A DNA stretch of 61,187 nucleotides from Paramacrobiotus metropolitanus (GCF_019649055.1 NW_026570526.1:1-61187); one strand, 5' to 3'. Counted from the stretch's first letter, positions 28,717 to 37,410 are shown. Program-made: numbers and translations. Notes: generated by a model not told the origin, from the letters alone.

Positions 28717-30147
28717 GTGTCGCACGATGTTGACACAAGATGGGATCCGGACCGGAAGAAAGCGGTTGGACGGCCGAAGGACAAATTGACCGGCAGAGCC
28801 AAGGAGACTTACCTAATCTCCCAAGAGGCAAAACTGCCTGGTCCAAAGAACTTGCCGGTTGAAAAGCCCCCTCGACCATCGGTCACCAGAAGGGAGAAGG
28901 CTGCACGGCAAGAAGTTGAAGAAGAGATGCGCGCGGCCGGAATCCGACCCGTGCCAAGGGACACAGTGTCACTGCCCAACGCAGCTGGCCAGTCCAGACC
29001 TTCTTCACCGACTCCATCGGCCACATCGACTAAGAGTCGAAAGACCACGGCCACAAAGGCCACGGCTACAAAGAGGAGCGGGCAACAACGACCGCCACCG
29101 GGCCGAGACGTATCGGACTCTGAGGACTCCAAACCGGAGGACTCGGAGGAGGAACAAGAAGAAGAGCCGGACCAGGACCAGACTATGGAATCCCAAAAGT
29201 CCGACTCTGACGACGACAATGACCAGAGCCCTGGTAAACTGACCATGGACGTCCCACCGGACCATGACATGGAAATCCCACCCGGTGATGAAAATCAGCC
29301 ACCTAACGGTGACGAGGACATGGAGGACCAGGGCGTCGCAGAAGGCGCTGGTCAGGACCAAAGTGGCGCAGAAGGCTCCGATCGGGAAAGTCAGGCCAGC
29401 GTAGAAGACGCTGAGCCAAGTGGAACCGGTGCACAGCCCTACCGGGAAAGAGTGCGAGACTCCACCTCACCAGAAGCAGATGACGGTGAGATCCAGTGGA
29501 CTTTACCCGACCCATGCCCGGCCAAACCGCGCATCGACTATGTGCCGCCACCAAGGACCAACGTGGCGAGGAAATGGCCTGGCGGAGATCCTTCAAAGAA
29601 GCCAAAGATCTCCAATACGGACGAGACGTGGGCATACATCAAGGCAGCCTTAAAGGCGTTGTCCCAAACGGGCACAACTCTTGCTACAGGAAGCTTGGCC
29701 TTTCAGCTCATCCAGAAATGGAACGGCCCACCGATAACCAAGTCCAAGGTGATGAGGTATATCAGAATGGCCTACAACGAAGGAGCCATCCTCCGGATCC
29801 ATCTGCCCAACATGCAGATGTTCTACACGTTCCCACCGGAAAGACGTGACGAAGCGCCTCAAGGCTACTGGGAATGGCGGAACGCCATCTTGGCGGTACT
29901 GACCACCACGCAACATCCCATGGGCCTGACAAGAAACGAAATGGCCAACCAACTCCTTGGACGATATGATGTACAACTTACGACGTACGATCCTCAGCTG
30001 AGTGACGGGAATGAATATTTCCCCAGTCGCCCTAACGGTTGTACCATCTCAGCGAGGACGTGCGATATATTCTCAAAAAGATGCTACGCGAAGGCTGGCT
30101 CGAACAAACTGTCGACGAGCCAGAAGCGCAGCAGTGGTACCGGATGA
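28717..30147 (+). CDS. Accessory protein d, acidic linker plus winged-helix-like domains
   Basis: This open frame continues in phase with gene c after its single TAG and has no ATG near its start; the first in-frame Met is at about 28927. The N-terminus has an AT-hook-like KAVGRPKDK. The middle is very acidic and Ser-rich (SDSEDSKPEDSEEEQEEEPD) with a Thr/Lys-rich patch. Two winged-helix-like regions follow: YIKAALKALSQTGTTLATGS (about 29635-29830) and ILAVLTTTQHPMGLTRNEMA (from about 29885). The second domain's wing lies in another frame after about 30040 (LSEDVRYILKKMLREGWLEQ). The left unit has homologous pieces at 12206-10984. The architecture suggests a linker-histone-like or transcription-factor-like DNA binder; this is inference. 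Confidence 0.65.
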   Translation: MSHDVDTRWDPDRKKAVGRPKDKLTGRAKETYLISQEAKLPGPKNLPVEKPPRPSVTRREKAARQEVEEEMRAAGIRPVPRDTVSLPNAAGQSRPSSPTPSATSTKSRKTTATKATATKRSGQQRPPPGRDVSDSEDSKPEDSEEEQEEEPDQDQTMESQKSDSDDDNDQSPGKLTMDVPPDHDMEIPPGDENQPPNGDEDMEDQGVAEGAGQDQSGAEGSDRESQASVEDAEPSGTGAQPYRERVRDSTSPEADDGEIQWTLPDPCPAKPRIDYVPPPRTNVARKWPGGDPSKKPKISNTDETWAYIKAALKALSQTGTTLATGSLAFQLIQKWNGPPITKSKVMRYIRMAYNEGAILRIHLPNMQMFYTFPPERRDEAPQGYWEWRNAILAVLTTTQHPMGLTRNEMANQLLGRYDVQLTTYDPQLSDGNEYFPSRPNGCTISARTCDIFSKRCYAKAGSNKLSTSQKRSSGTG

Positions 30148-30245
30148 AGAACAGTCCACCGGACCGTTATGGCCCTCGTCCCACCGGACCCGCCTCCTTG
30201 GCCTCAACCAAGTCCAAGAAGAAGCGGCGTACATACCACCAGTGA
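30039..30245 (+). CDS. Accessory protein d, C-terminal frame with basic tail
   Basis: This frame contains LSEDVRYILKKMLREGWLEQ, which aligns with YCLEDDLECVIAKGLFQQRF of the left unit, then WYRMKNSPP and a basic KSKKKRR end resembling a nuclear localisation signal. It overlaps the main d frame, so a frame break (or recoding) lies near 30040. Confidence 0.6.
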   Translation: MYHLSEDVRYILKKMLREGWLEQTVDEPEAQQWYRMKNSPPDRYGPRPTGPASLASTKSKKKRRTYHQ

Positions 30246-30435
30246 CCTAGACGTAGAAATCGCATAGGGTCTAGGGGGTGATCCCGATATAATTCACCGG
30301 GCAAGAAAAGCCTAGTTAACAAATAACATGTAAAATCATAGGGACGTAAAACCATAGGGCGTAATCACTATAGGGACCTGTCCTAGAAGTGGACTTAACC
30401 TTATTCTGCAAGTTTCATTTCTGTTACCACAGAGA

Positions 30436-31017
30436 ATGGGACTTACACCGCAGCAGAAGTATGAGCCACGATGTTCGGACTGCAGGCGCAATAGCGGAGA
30501 CCAGTTAAACCGCCGGGACAACTCCCAACGGGAATTGTTCCCCTGCGCATGCCACCTGCGACCGGGCTTCCGTGACGAACATGACAGAGAGTACTGCTTC
30601 TACCTAGAAGTGGTCAGAGGCAACTTTGACGCCTACTGTCACATGACCAGTCGGGATGGACGCCACTTGTTCCCCCTACTGAGGGATTATGAACAGATAG
30701 AGATTTACGATCTCTATATGCAACGCAGCGGCGCCCGACAGCCTGGCTGGAGTAGCACCGGAACTCAGATTCCTCCACTCAGCCAATCGGCTCGAGAACG
30801 GAAGGAGGAACGGGACCGGGAACGTCGAGCCCGTAACTCGGTTCCGACCAGCCTTCAGGGCGCGGCCCAACGGCCGCCCCGAAAACTCATGGACATCAGC
30901 AGCGGCCATCGTCAGGCTCTCAATCCTACGGATATGAGATGCCCACACCGACGACATATAACCAGATCCTGGAAAACATCAACAAAGCCATGGTCGACCA
31001 AGTGGCCAAGCAGCTGA
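30436..31017 (+). CDS. Accessory protein e, Cys-rich N-terminus
   Basis: From the ATG at 30436 (MGLTPQQKYEPRCSDC). The first 60 residues contain CSDC, CAC and a later YC, with histidine in CACHLRPG. This could bind zinc, though the spacing fits no finger class I can name. A helical charged region follows (ARERKEERDRERRARN). Coding character then moves to another frame (30939-31127: ILENINKAMVDQVAKQLMEG), so the protein as written is probably truncated or frame-broken near 30950. The left-unit counterpart is at 10713-9814. An untranslated gap of about 190 bp precedes it, carrying a TAGAAGTGG motif (30384). Confidence 0.55.
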   Translation: MGLTPQQKYEPRCSDCRRNSGDQLNRRDNSQRELFPCACHLRPGFRDEHDREYCFYLEVVRGNFDAYCHMTSRDGRHLFPLLRDYEQIEIYDLYMQRSGARQPGWSSTGTQIPPLSQSARERKEERDRERRARNSVPTSLQGAAQRPPRKLMDISSGHRQALNPTDMRCPHRRHITRSWKTSTKPWSTKWPSS

Positions 31018-31127
31018 TGGAAGGCGGATTGCTGGACGCCTTGAAAGGCCAATACCAGCCAGCGCCACTGACACCGCTACCGCGGAAGCCAGGTGACTTA
31101 CGTCACCAGATTCAGAGTCGTAATTAG
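30939..31127 (+). CDS. Accessory protein e, C-terminal frame
   Basis: This short open frame (ENINKAMVDQVAKQLMEG, then LTPLPRKPGDLRHQ) overlaps the end of the e frame and looks like its continuation after a frame break. It could be an amphipathic helix. Function unknown. Confidence 0.4.
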   Translation: MPTPTTYNQILENINKAMVDQVAKQLMEGGLLDALKGQYQPAPLTPLPRKPGDLRHQIQSRN

Positions 31128-31268
31128 GACCAAACTGGCCGCCAAAGCCGTAACCAGCCCGAGGAGCGCCAACACCAAACGCGCATATCACCCGGAAAAC
31201 GGAGCGAGGCAGAGTCCAGCCTGGTTATCGCTCAGTCCACCAAGCGACCAGAACGAAGTGTCAGCTCG

Positions 31269-31880
31269 GTGGCCCACAACATTAGCATCCAGATACCCAT
31301 GGAGACTGAGTCCGCACCGCCGTCATCGGACCTACCGGCCCGACAAGACGTAAGCGTCAGTGCTACGGACTTTGATCCCTATAAGTATGCTGAGGACCAA
31401 GGCATTAACATCCGACCACTTCCCCACCGGGAGGTGACGGATTACATCATGGGCGCCATCCCATACCCCAGGGACAAATGGGCCCAAGTCACTGCCATGG
31501 TCCAGAATCTTCAAATTTTCGTCATCCGGTCCGGTCTTGAAATGCAAATGAAGAAAAAGGAGTGGCCCCGTGCTTTCAGTATGGCGGAACACACCGATAA
31601 CCGCGAGGGCTACCCAATGGTTCGTGACAATGCTCTATCGAGCATCATGGACGTGAACTTACTTGGACAGCCCATTACTAGACCGGACTGGAATGACTTG
31701 TGCCAACTGCACATTAAGGACGACCAACTTGATGTCGTCAAATACCTGGCCCAGTTCGTCCTACCGGACGCGAACGCCAGCTTCATAATCGCAGCTTCAC
31801 GAGCCGCCATAGAAATCCCATGCAAGCCGGACGATCACAAGGAGGCCCCAGGAACGTACGCTTACTCGTACACGGCATGA
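31269..31880 (+). CDS. Accessory protein f1
   Basis: This 203-residue frame is well conserved in the left unit (9567-8996): DPYKYAEDQGINIRPLPHRE, VQNLQIFVIRSGLEM, and LAQFVLPDANASFIIAASRA. It appears compact, alpha-helical and non-repetitive, with no Cys/His cluster, no membrane helix and no catalytic signature I recognise. It is followed immediately by f2: the TGA at 31878-31880 overlaps an ATG at 31877 in another frame. Retention of the pattern in two very diverged copies suggests past selection on the protein. A nucleocapsid-like role would be speculation. Confidence 0.65.
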   Translation: MAHNISIQIPMETESAPPSSDLPARQDVSVSATDFDPYKYAEDQGINIRPLPHREVTDYIMGAIPYPRDKWAQVTAMVQNLQIFVIRSGLEMQMKKKEWPRAFSMAEHTDNREGYPMVRDNALSSIMDVNLLGQPITRPDWNDLCQLHIKDDQLDVVKYLAQFVLPDANASFIIAASRAAIEIPCKPDDHKEAPGTYAYSYTA

Positions 31881-32368
31881 TGATACGCATCTTTGCCGCC
31901 AGACTTGGACACCTACGGAGCCACTGGGAACTCGAAGTCGCCTATCGGCAGGGGAAGATCATTCCTCGATTATTGACCCAAGTGGCCCTCCTCGGAAACC
32001 AAATCCCTGAAATCGAAGCGGGAGTCAAAATCCAGAGCGCCCTGAATATTTTCAGGAGCCGCGCCAAAGACTACCGTTATCGACAACCGACGGACTTCGA
32101 CGACGGTGCGGAAGAGTTCGTTAACCGAACGGCAGCGCGGAAACTTCCAACGAAGTTTCGCACTCAACGATCCTCAACAGCATCGTCCGCACACGTCCAG
32201 ACTCCGGCCGAGCACCCTGGCCAAGAAGTTCAGCCGACCAGCGCCTCCAGCCAACCACAGGATAACCTGACCGAACAGGAATTGGCGGACAAGGAGGAAA
32301 GCGTCGTTGACCCACTCAACCCAGGGTTGGGCGACGGCGACCAAGCCGGACAAAGAGGGCAGGAATAG
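31820..32368 (+). CDS. Accessory protein f2
   Basis: The frame overlaps the end of f1; the likely initiator is the ATG at 31877 (MMIRIFAARLGHLRSHWELE). A helical core of about 90 residues matches the left unit's f2 (FIFAARLGNYFCHYTLYGLY). A disordered, Gln/Glu/Ser-rich tail follows (NLTEQELADKEESVVDP). Because the left copy carries the corresponding residues in the same frame after a stop, f1 and f2 may be one ancestral protein split by termination-reinitiation or mutation. Last coding segment of the unit. Confidence 0.55.
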   Translation: MQAGRSQGGPRNVRLLVHGMMIRIFAARLGHLRSHWELEVAYRQGKIIPRLLTQVALLGNQIPEIEAGVKIQSALNIFRSRAKDYRYRQPTDFDDGAEEFVNRTAARKLPTKFRTQRSSTASSAHVQTPAEHPGQEVQPTSASSQPQDNLTEQELADKEESVVDPLNPGLGDGDQAGQRGQE

Positions 32369-33199
32369 GCCAACGACCATTCCTGCATGTCGGCCCTAGA
32401 AATGGACCGGCATTGGCCCTTAGAAGTGGGACCACATCGGCTGAACCGGATTCGAACACCATGATGGGTACAATCCAACGGTTGTGACCCTCGCCCAACA
32501 AACGTGGCTTACAGCCATGTATCGTCTACCTTACCGGACCTTAATCCCTGGACCTTAACCGGATTCCCCGGATAGGCTCTGGCTTAGCGGCTGGGACCAT
32601 GAATTTGGCTCGGCCATCCCAGACCTTCCGACGGAGTCCACCGGACCGAACTTGGCGCAAGGCCTGGTTCACCGGCATGGAAAGGATCCAGCGCCCAGAA
32701 GGCGGCGACGGCCCGCATAGAAGTTGCGACAAGCCACGGCCAAGTCCTGGCCCATAGAAGTTGGACCAGGCCCGCTGTGTGTCTAACGGACCATAAGCGG
32801 CTCACGAGTTTAGTTGCCATACCAGGCAGCTGTGACAAGTGAGTTAGGGAGCCACATAGAAGTTGTGGTACACCCACTTTGCATGCCACGTCCAACATCC
32901 TCACCATGGACCGCCCAGAGGCACATCAAGAAGACGTACCGCCCAGAGGCCAAATGAGGATGCTTCTTGTCAGTAGACCGACTCCTTTGTGGTAAACGCC
33001 TACCGGCGCCCACAATTTAAATTTTTGGAGTTTGGCCGGGCCAATCTGATGTTTTCGTCAGAAGCCACTTAATTTTGTTATGGCCACGGTCTCAGGGAAA
33101 CCATTTGGACATGGTAGCTGACTCATGGCCCACGGCCAGAGAGATGGACCAGACTCAACGAGTCCGCAACGTTGGCCCGCCAATTACCTTGGCGCGCCA

Positions 33200-33434
33200 T
33201 TTTGGCCCGCCATACACCGTGGACCGTCGAAAAAAACGACTAAGTCCTTTTGGCCCGCCATACACCGTGGACTGTCGAAAAAACGACTAAGTCCATTTGG
33301 CCCGCCATCAACTTTGGACCGTCGAAAAATCGACTAAGTTTTTTGGCCCGTCCAACGACGTGGCCCACCAAAAATCGACTAAGTCTTTTGGCCCGTCCAA
33401 CGACGTGGCTCATCAAAAAATGAATAAGTCCACA
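33200..33434 (+). repeat. Tandem repeat of about 45-48 bp, five units
   Basis: Units begin TTTGGCCCG and contain GTCG-A(n)-CGAC or its decayed form followed by TAAGTC. The first three units keep the mini-hairpin; the last two diverge to CCACCAAAAATCGAC and CATCAAAAAATGAA. Confidence 0.85.
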
Positions 33435-34423
33435 TCGGAGCGCCAAACCTGGCCACATAGGACTTCCGTGTCCAACACCTGCCAGAGGCAAGCCCCATCA
33501 CAATGGAACCCAGGATCCCGCCCAAAGCATGTCAGAGACCGAGTTTGGACCGCCCCAACGGGTTTGGTCCATCACACCACTTCGGTCCAGGGACTTAGAA
33601 ATTTTTCCATTGTGGCCCTCTTGGACTTAAAAATTTTTCCATTATGGCCCTCCTGGCCTTAGAAGATTTTGGCCCGAGATGCATGTCCCAACCGGGGGTG
33701 CACTCGAACTTTGAAATTTTTGGGACCGAGGTGCATGACCAAACCGGCATGCACGACCAAACTGGTCCAAGTTAGAGACCCATGTGGGCCATCCAAACGG
33801 AATTGGTCCAGCATACCATTTGGGTCATTGGAGCACCACTCCTGCCCAGAGGTCTTACTCATTGGCCCTCATGGACCGCCCAACCGGGCTTGGTCCACCA
33901 TACTTGAACCAGGAAGGGGACAACCTGTCCTTGCCTATGCAACAGTGCCTTCCATATACCGCACCGCTGGATTTACTTCACTGGACCCCTGTGGACATCT
34001 CTGGAAACCGTCGCCCCGGATCTACAGGACCAGACCAATCCTACCGGATAAAGCGGACCGTTGACTAGGACCCGTGTGGACAAAAGTGGCCCTGTGGTAA
34101 ACCTAGTCGGAATAAGCCATTTTGCGTCTAGTTTTTTAACCATACCTGGTTTTTCTAGACTTTACTAACCAAAGAATTGATGTTTTTATTTAGCCGTTTA
34201 ACCAAAGGAATTGGCTTTGGGATCTCTAACTTTGATCTTTACTTTAATTCTCACTGAAATTGTGATCTTTTTACTTCGATGTTTAACCAGTGAGCCTTAT
34301 AAATTTTATTTTTTTACTTGTTCGAGCAACCAAGCCTTCAAACCACACTGGAACCCCCTGCAACCAGAGCGCACTCCAGATTTCGGCCGTTCGGTGCACT
34401 GCACCGCGGGTCTGGAGGAAGCG

Positions 34424-34494
34424 ACCCTACCGGGTTTAAAGACAAAGTGGCATCCGGCCCTACCGGGTATCGGATCCTGGCACCCTACCGGGTT
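34424..34494 (+). repeat. Three CCCTACCGGGT words
   Basis: Exact CCCTACCGGGT occurs at 34425-34435, 34458-34468 and 34483-34493. An exact copy also lies at 13814-13824 and a one-base variant at 13920-13930. Confidence 0.8.
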
Positions 34495-34540
34495 AGCCAG
34501 GGGCAGAGTCGGAAGGTGCTCGCAGGAGCTCCCACTCCCG

Positions 34541-34558
34541 CCCAGAGGCATGTCAGAG
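34541..34558 (+). repeat. Shared terminal motif, right copy
   Basis: CCCAGAGGCATGTCAGAG is identical to the minus strand of 5268-5285. A degenerate copy (CCCAAAGCATGTCAGAGACC) lies near 33523-33542. Confidence 0.75.
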
Positions 34559-34876
34559 ACCGCACGCTCGAGGCGGTAGACACCTCTTGTGGCTTTGCTC
34601 TGTCGCCCGCCCGCACATGGCAACGCCATTCGTGCCGCTATATTACGCTGCTCACTCAGCGTACACTTTGTCTACGCTGACCAATCAGCGCATTTCTGCA
34701 CTCTTGGGGGCATAGCCCAGCGCTTACGAGCGGTTCCATGCTTTGCGGCATCAGCTGTTGCATACCTGCAGCACGCTGAATCATTATCACGATTCTTGCG
34801 AGCTCGCTGGCAGCTACTTTCCACAGTGATACCGCAATGGTTTTCTGTGTTTGTTTGTGGTTGCTTTATTGTTACC

Positions 34877-34882
34877 AATAAA
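34877..34882 (+). terminator. Polyadenylation signal AATAAA
   Basis: AATAAA lies about 50 bp before the point where GC-rich element sequence gives way to AT-rich DNA. It is a plausible poly(A) signal for the right unit's RNA. CCAATCAG at 34680-34687 upstream could belong to a U3-like region. Confidence 0.45.
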
Positions 34883-35339
34883 GGCTATTTGCCCCATTTT
34901 CTCGCTCTGCTTCCGTGTCATATCTGACATGTAGAAATCGCAAATTTCCCGAGTTTTGCATAAAAATTTTGAACACGCGACCTTTAGAGATAAAACGGTA
35001 TTTTGAAAAATATTTTATGAAGTCAATAATAACCACGGGTATAGAAGTGCAGTTATGAGTTTTGATCTTCTAATTGGCAGAAGAAGAATCAAATCACCAA
35101 GGTTTTATCATGCAGCTCCTTGATATCGCACATTATTACCAAAAGATTGCTATTTCAACGATGGTATCTTAGGAGACACCAAACATCGCCAGTGGTGATA
35201 TTTTTGCCGTGGTCATTGTTGCCGGTCACTCGTGTGTGCAAATACATGAGATTTATTTGCACATCGACAGTTCTTCGTTAGTTCGTTTCTTGCGTAACGA
35301 ACAAAAATTATTACTGCCAGAACTTCCGCCTCGGTCCGC

Positions 35340-35745
35340 AACAGAACAACACCCAACAATGACATCACGGCGGTTACCTGCGGCAACTACGTATTTCCGT
35401 AACGAATTGCAATTGTCAGAATAAAGCGCTGCAGTACCACTGTATGAATCCGCTGCGACCAGCAGTCAGATGAGTTACCCATGACGTCATACACAACACC
35501 TGCAGTGACGTCATAGCGGTCAGCTGCGTGACATACTGAGTCACGCCGTGACGTCACGTTGTTACTTTCGTAACGTAGGCTCGTAACGGACAGAAATCAA
35601 CGGCTGCAATGCCCCTCTATAGGGCCCTGAAGTCATGGTGCCAGCGATGACATCACTGCTGTCGGCTGCGATGACGTCATACTGTTACTTCCGTAACGCA
35701 CTTCCGTAACGAATTTCCGTAACGGACAGAAATCAACGAATGCAT
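35340..35745. repeat. Repeat cluster with four TGACGTCA palindromes
   Basis: Exact TGACGTCA occurs at 35482, 35506, 35549 and 35672, with TGACATCA variants near 35360 and 35648. The string CGTAACGGACAGAAATCAACG occurs twice (near 35586 and 35717, the first with one G more at its end). It looks like two degenerate copies of a unit of about 130 bp. TGACGTCA also occurs at 14267, 14426 and 5160. Confidence 0.7.
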
Positions 35746-36656
35746 TGGTCTTGAATTAAGAGGACCTTCGCTTCGCTCCGGTCGATTATTGATCACAGGT
35801 TTGCATAGCAACGATGGCTAGATAGGCATATAAGTATACTTTATCTGGAATGCCGATGGTCATAAATTATAATAAATTCCATCTGGGTAATTTCAGAGTG
35901 ACGGTATCTTCATTACGATTTTGTGCAACTTCTGAAATTTATACTGTTCTTTGCAGTTTTTACCTAGTTATTTCGGATTAACTTCCAGCTGATCAGCTAC
36001 GAAGGCGAGTCGGTGGTTTTGTTATGCCTGTGTCGTGCGAAACTGAAATTCTCATACTAATTTAGCAGAATAGGCTAGTATAATCATTAAAGATAGGCTG
36101 ATAATGTTGCTGCAATTAACGCTGTATGGTTTTTTCATTTTTGCTTCATTAACATAAGCTATAATTAGTGCTATTCTTTGAACCTGCATGATACGCGCAT
36201 CAACAAACACCTCATACTATTATTGTAGTGAGAAGCCGACAGGTACATTTTCCATTGAGGTAGTGCTATTCTTTGTTTCTCTTCTGGTGTAACGCATGTG
36301 TTTTATTCAATTTATTTAGCTTTGTTGCATAGTTTTGAGCAAAACAAGCTTTGAGCAAAACAAGTTATTATTCGGTATGGTACAGCAATTACGTAAATGA
36401 ATTACATGTAAATGAAATAAGTTTTATTTTATTTTGGCCGGAAATGCCGAATAGCGCTACAATTGTGGTTATTTCTTTCGTTCTATTCAACGTTTGTGTT
36501 GCTGCAGTTATACTCTTAAGAACACACGGTAAACGTCCCGTATTGGATTTGGTGTATCGGATTTGGTGTACCGCATGGTGTGTTGCCAGATTAATAACAT
36601 TTTGCAATTTTACGTTACTTCTTTGTTTTAGCGTTGTATGTACCATATGCTGGACT

Positions 36657-36676
36657 GATTGATTGATTGATTGATT
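36657..36676. repeat. Microsatellite (GATT)5
   Basis: Five perfect GATT units. Confidence 0.9.
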
Positions 36677-37069
36677 TAATTTCGAGTAGCCAAGCCCGTA
36701 AACGGGCACTCTCACATATCCTTATCCGTTGAAGAACATCAAATATGCTAAGGCTATTCAAGTCACCAGTAATACGTACGGTAGAGAAGCAACACGTCAC
36801 AGAATTGCTGTAGGCTAATACGGGCACAAAGCTACGTCATGCACAAGGCACAAAGCCACAGAACAACAAGATCAGTATCACTCTATATCGCATCCGTATC
36901 AAAGTTGAGTCAAAGTTGAGGCCCCTTCGTACGTACGTCCACGTAGGGTATCGAAGTGGTGAGTTGATCCACGCAGAATCCGTATTGACCACAGGCGCAT
37001 GGACCATATGATTCGCTGGACGCATATTTACGGTCAAGAGTTAAAGTCATCAAGATATTACTTTAACAG

Positions 37070-37190
37070 TCTAAGCCCTTTAGTGGTCAGACTCAGACTT
37101 TCAGTAGTCAGACTCAGCCCTTTAGTGCTCACACTCAGACTTTCAGTAGTCAGACTCAGCCTTTTAGGGGTCAGACTCAGACTCAGCGCT
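37070..37190. repeat. Minisatellite, CAGACTCAG-containing units
   Basis: Alternating segments AGCCCTTTAGTGGTCAGACT and CAGACTTTCAGTAGTCAGACT-like units are repeated nearly three times (about 42-bp period). Confidence 0.8.
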
Positions 37191-37410
37191 CAGCGCGGGC
37201 CTAATTTTAGTCGTTTGCGATGTGGTTGGCGGTTGATAACAGCCTCATAGCAGTAAGCAACTGACGCTCCATGCGGTATGTAGCCGTCAGAAGGACAAAG
37301 AAAGGAGCGTGGCAGTTAACGTGGAAATCTACCACAACAAGCAGCCGTTAATCATGTACAAGCTACAACTACAGAGCACATTTAATTTTTACTGGCAACA
37401 CTGCCGCAAC

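Larger units (their letters stand above)
14260..34930 (+). mobile_element. Right giant Ty3/gypsy-type retroelement with post-pol accessory genes
   Basis: The order is Gag-like protein, aspartic protease, an extra acidic ORF, reverse transcriptase, RNase H, integrase, a basic AT-hook tail, six or more accessory coding segments, a non-coding repeat-rich tail and AATAAA (34877-34882). At about 20.7 kb it is several times longer than ordinary Ty3/gypsy elements (about 5-8 kb). Giant relatives such as planarian Burro and plant Ogre are known, but I do not recognise this accessory set in them. Several frame breaks (gag twice, before protease, integrase, and accessory d and f) suggest this copy is degraded or uses recoding. 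LTRs and primer-binding site were not identified. Confidence 0.75.
32369..34930 (+). other. Non-coding 3' tail of right unit
   Basis: About 2.5 kb without a credible frame. It holds TAGAAGT words (32420, 32718, 32755, 32857), CGCCCAGAGG-type words (about 32909, 32940, 33523, 33844, 34539), a tandem repeat at 33200-33434, short ATTTTTCCATT-type repeats at 33595-33660, three CCCTACCGGGT words (34425-34494) and AATAAA near the end. Purpose is unknown; packaging, replication or termination signals are possibilities. Confidence 0.6.
34931..37410. other. Intergenic AT-rich DNA
   Basis: No gene is recognised. It contains the CRE-palindrome repeat cluster (35340-35745), a GATT microsatellite and a minisatellite. 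The right unit may really extend to about 35750 if the CRE cluster belongs to it. Confidence 0.5.

Noticed and set aside
13700-35750. Clear LTR pair for the right unit
   Set aside because: Only short shared words were found (CCCTACCGGGT, TGACGTCA, ACCAATCAG); no extended direct repeat could be seen by eye, so none is annotated.
36351-36662. A 103-codon hydrophobic frame
   Set aside because: It could encode membrane helices, but it lies in AT-rich spacer DNA where T-rich codons give this by chance; no family resemblance.
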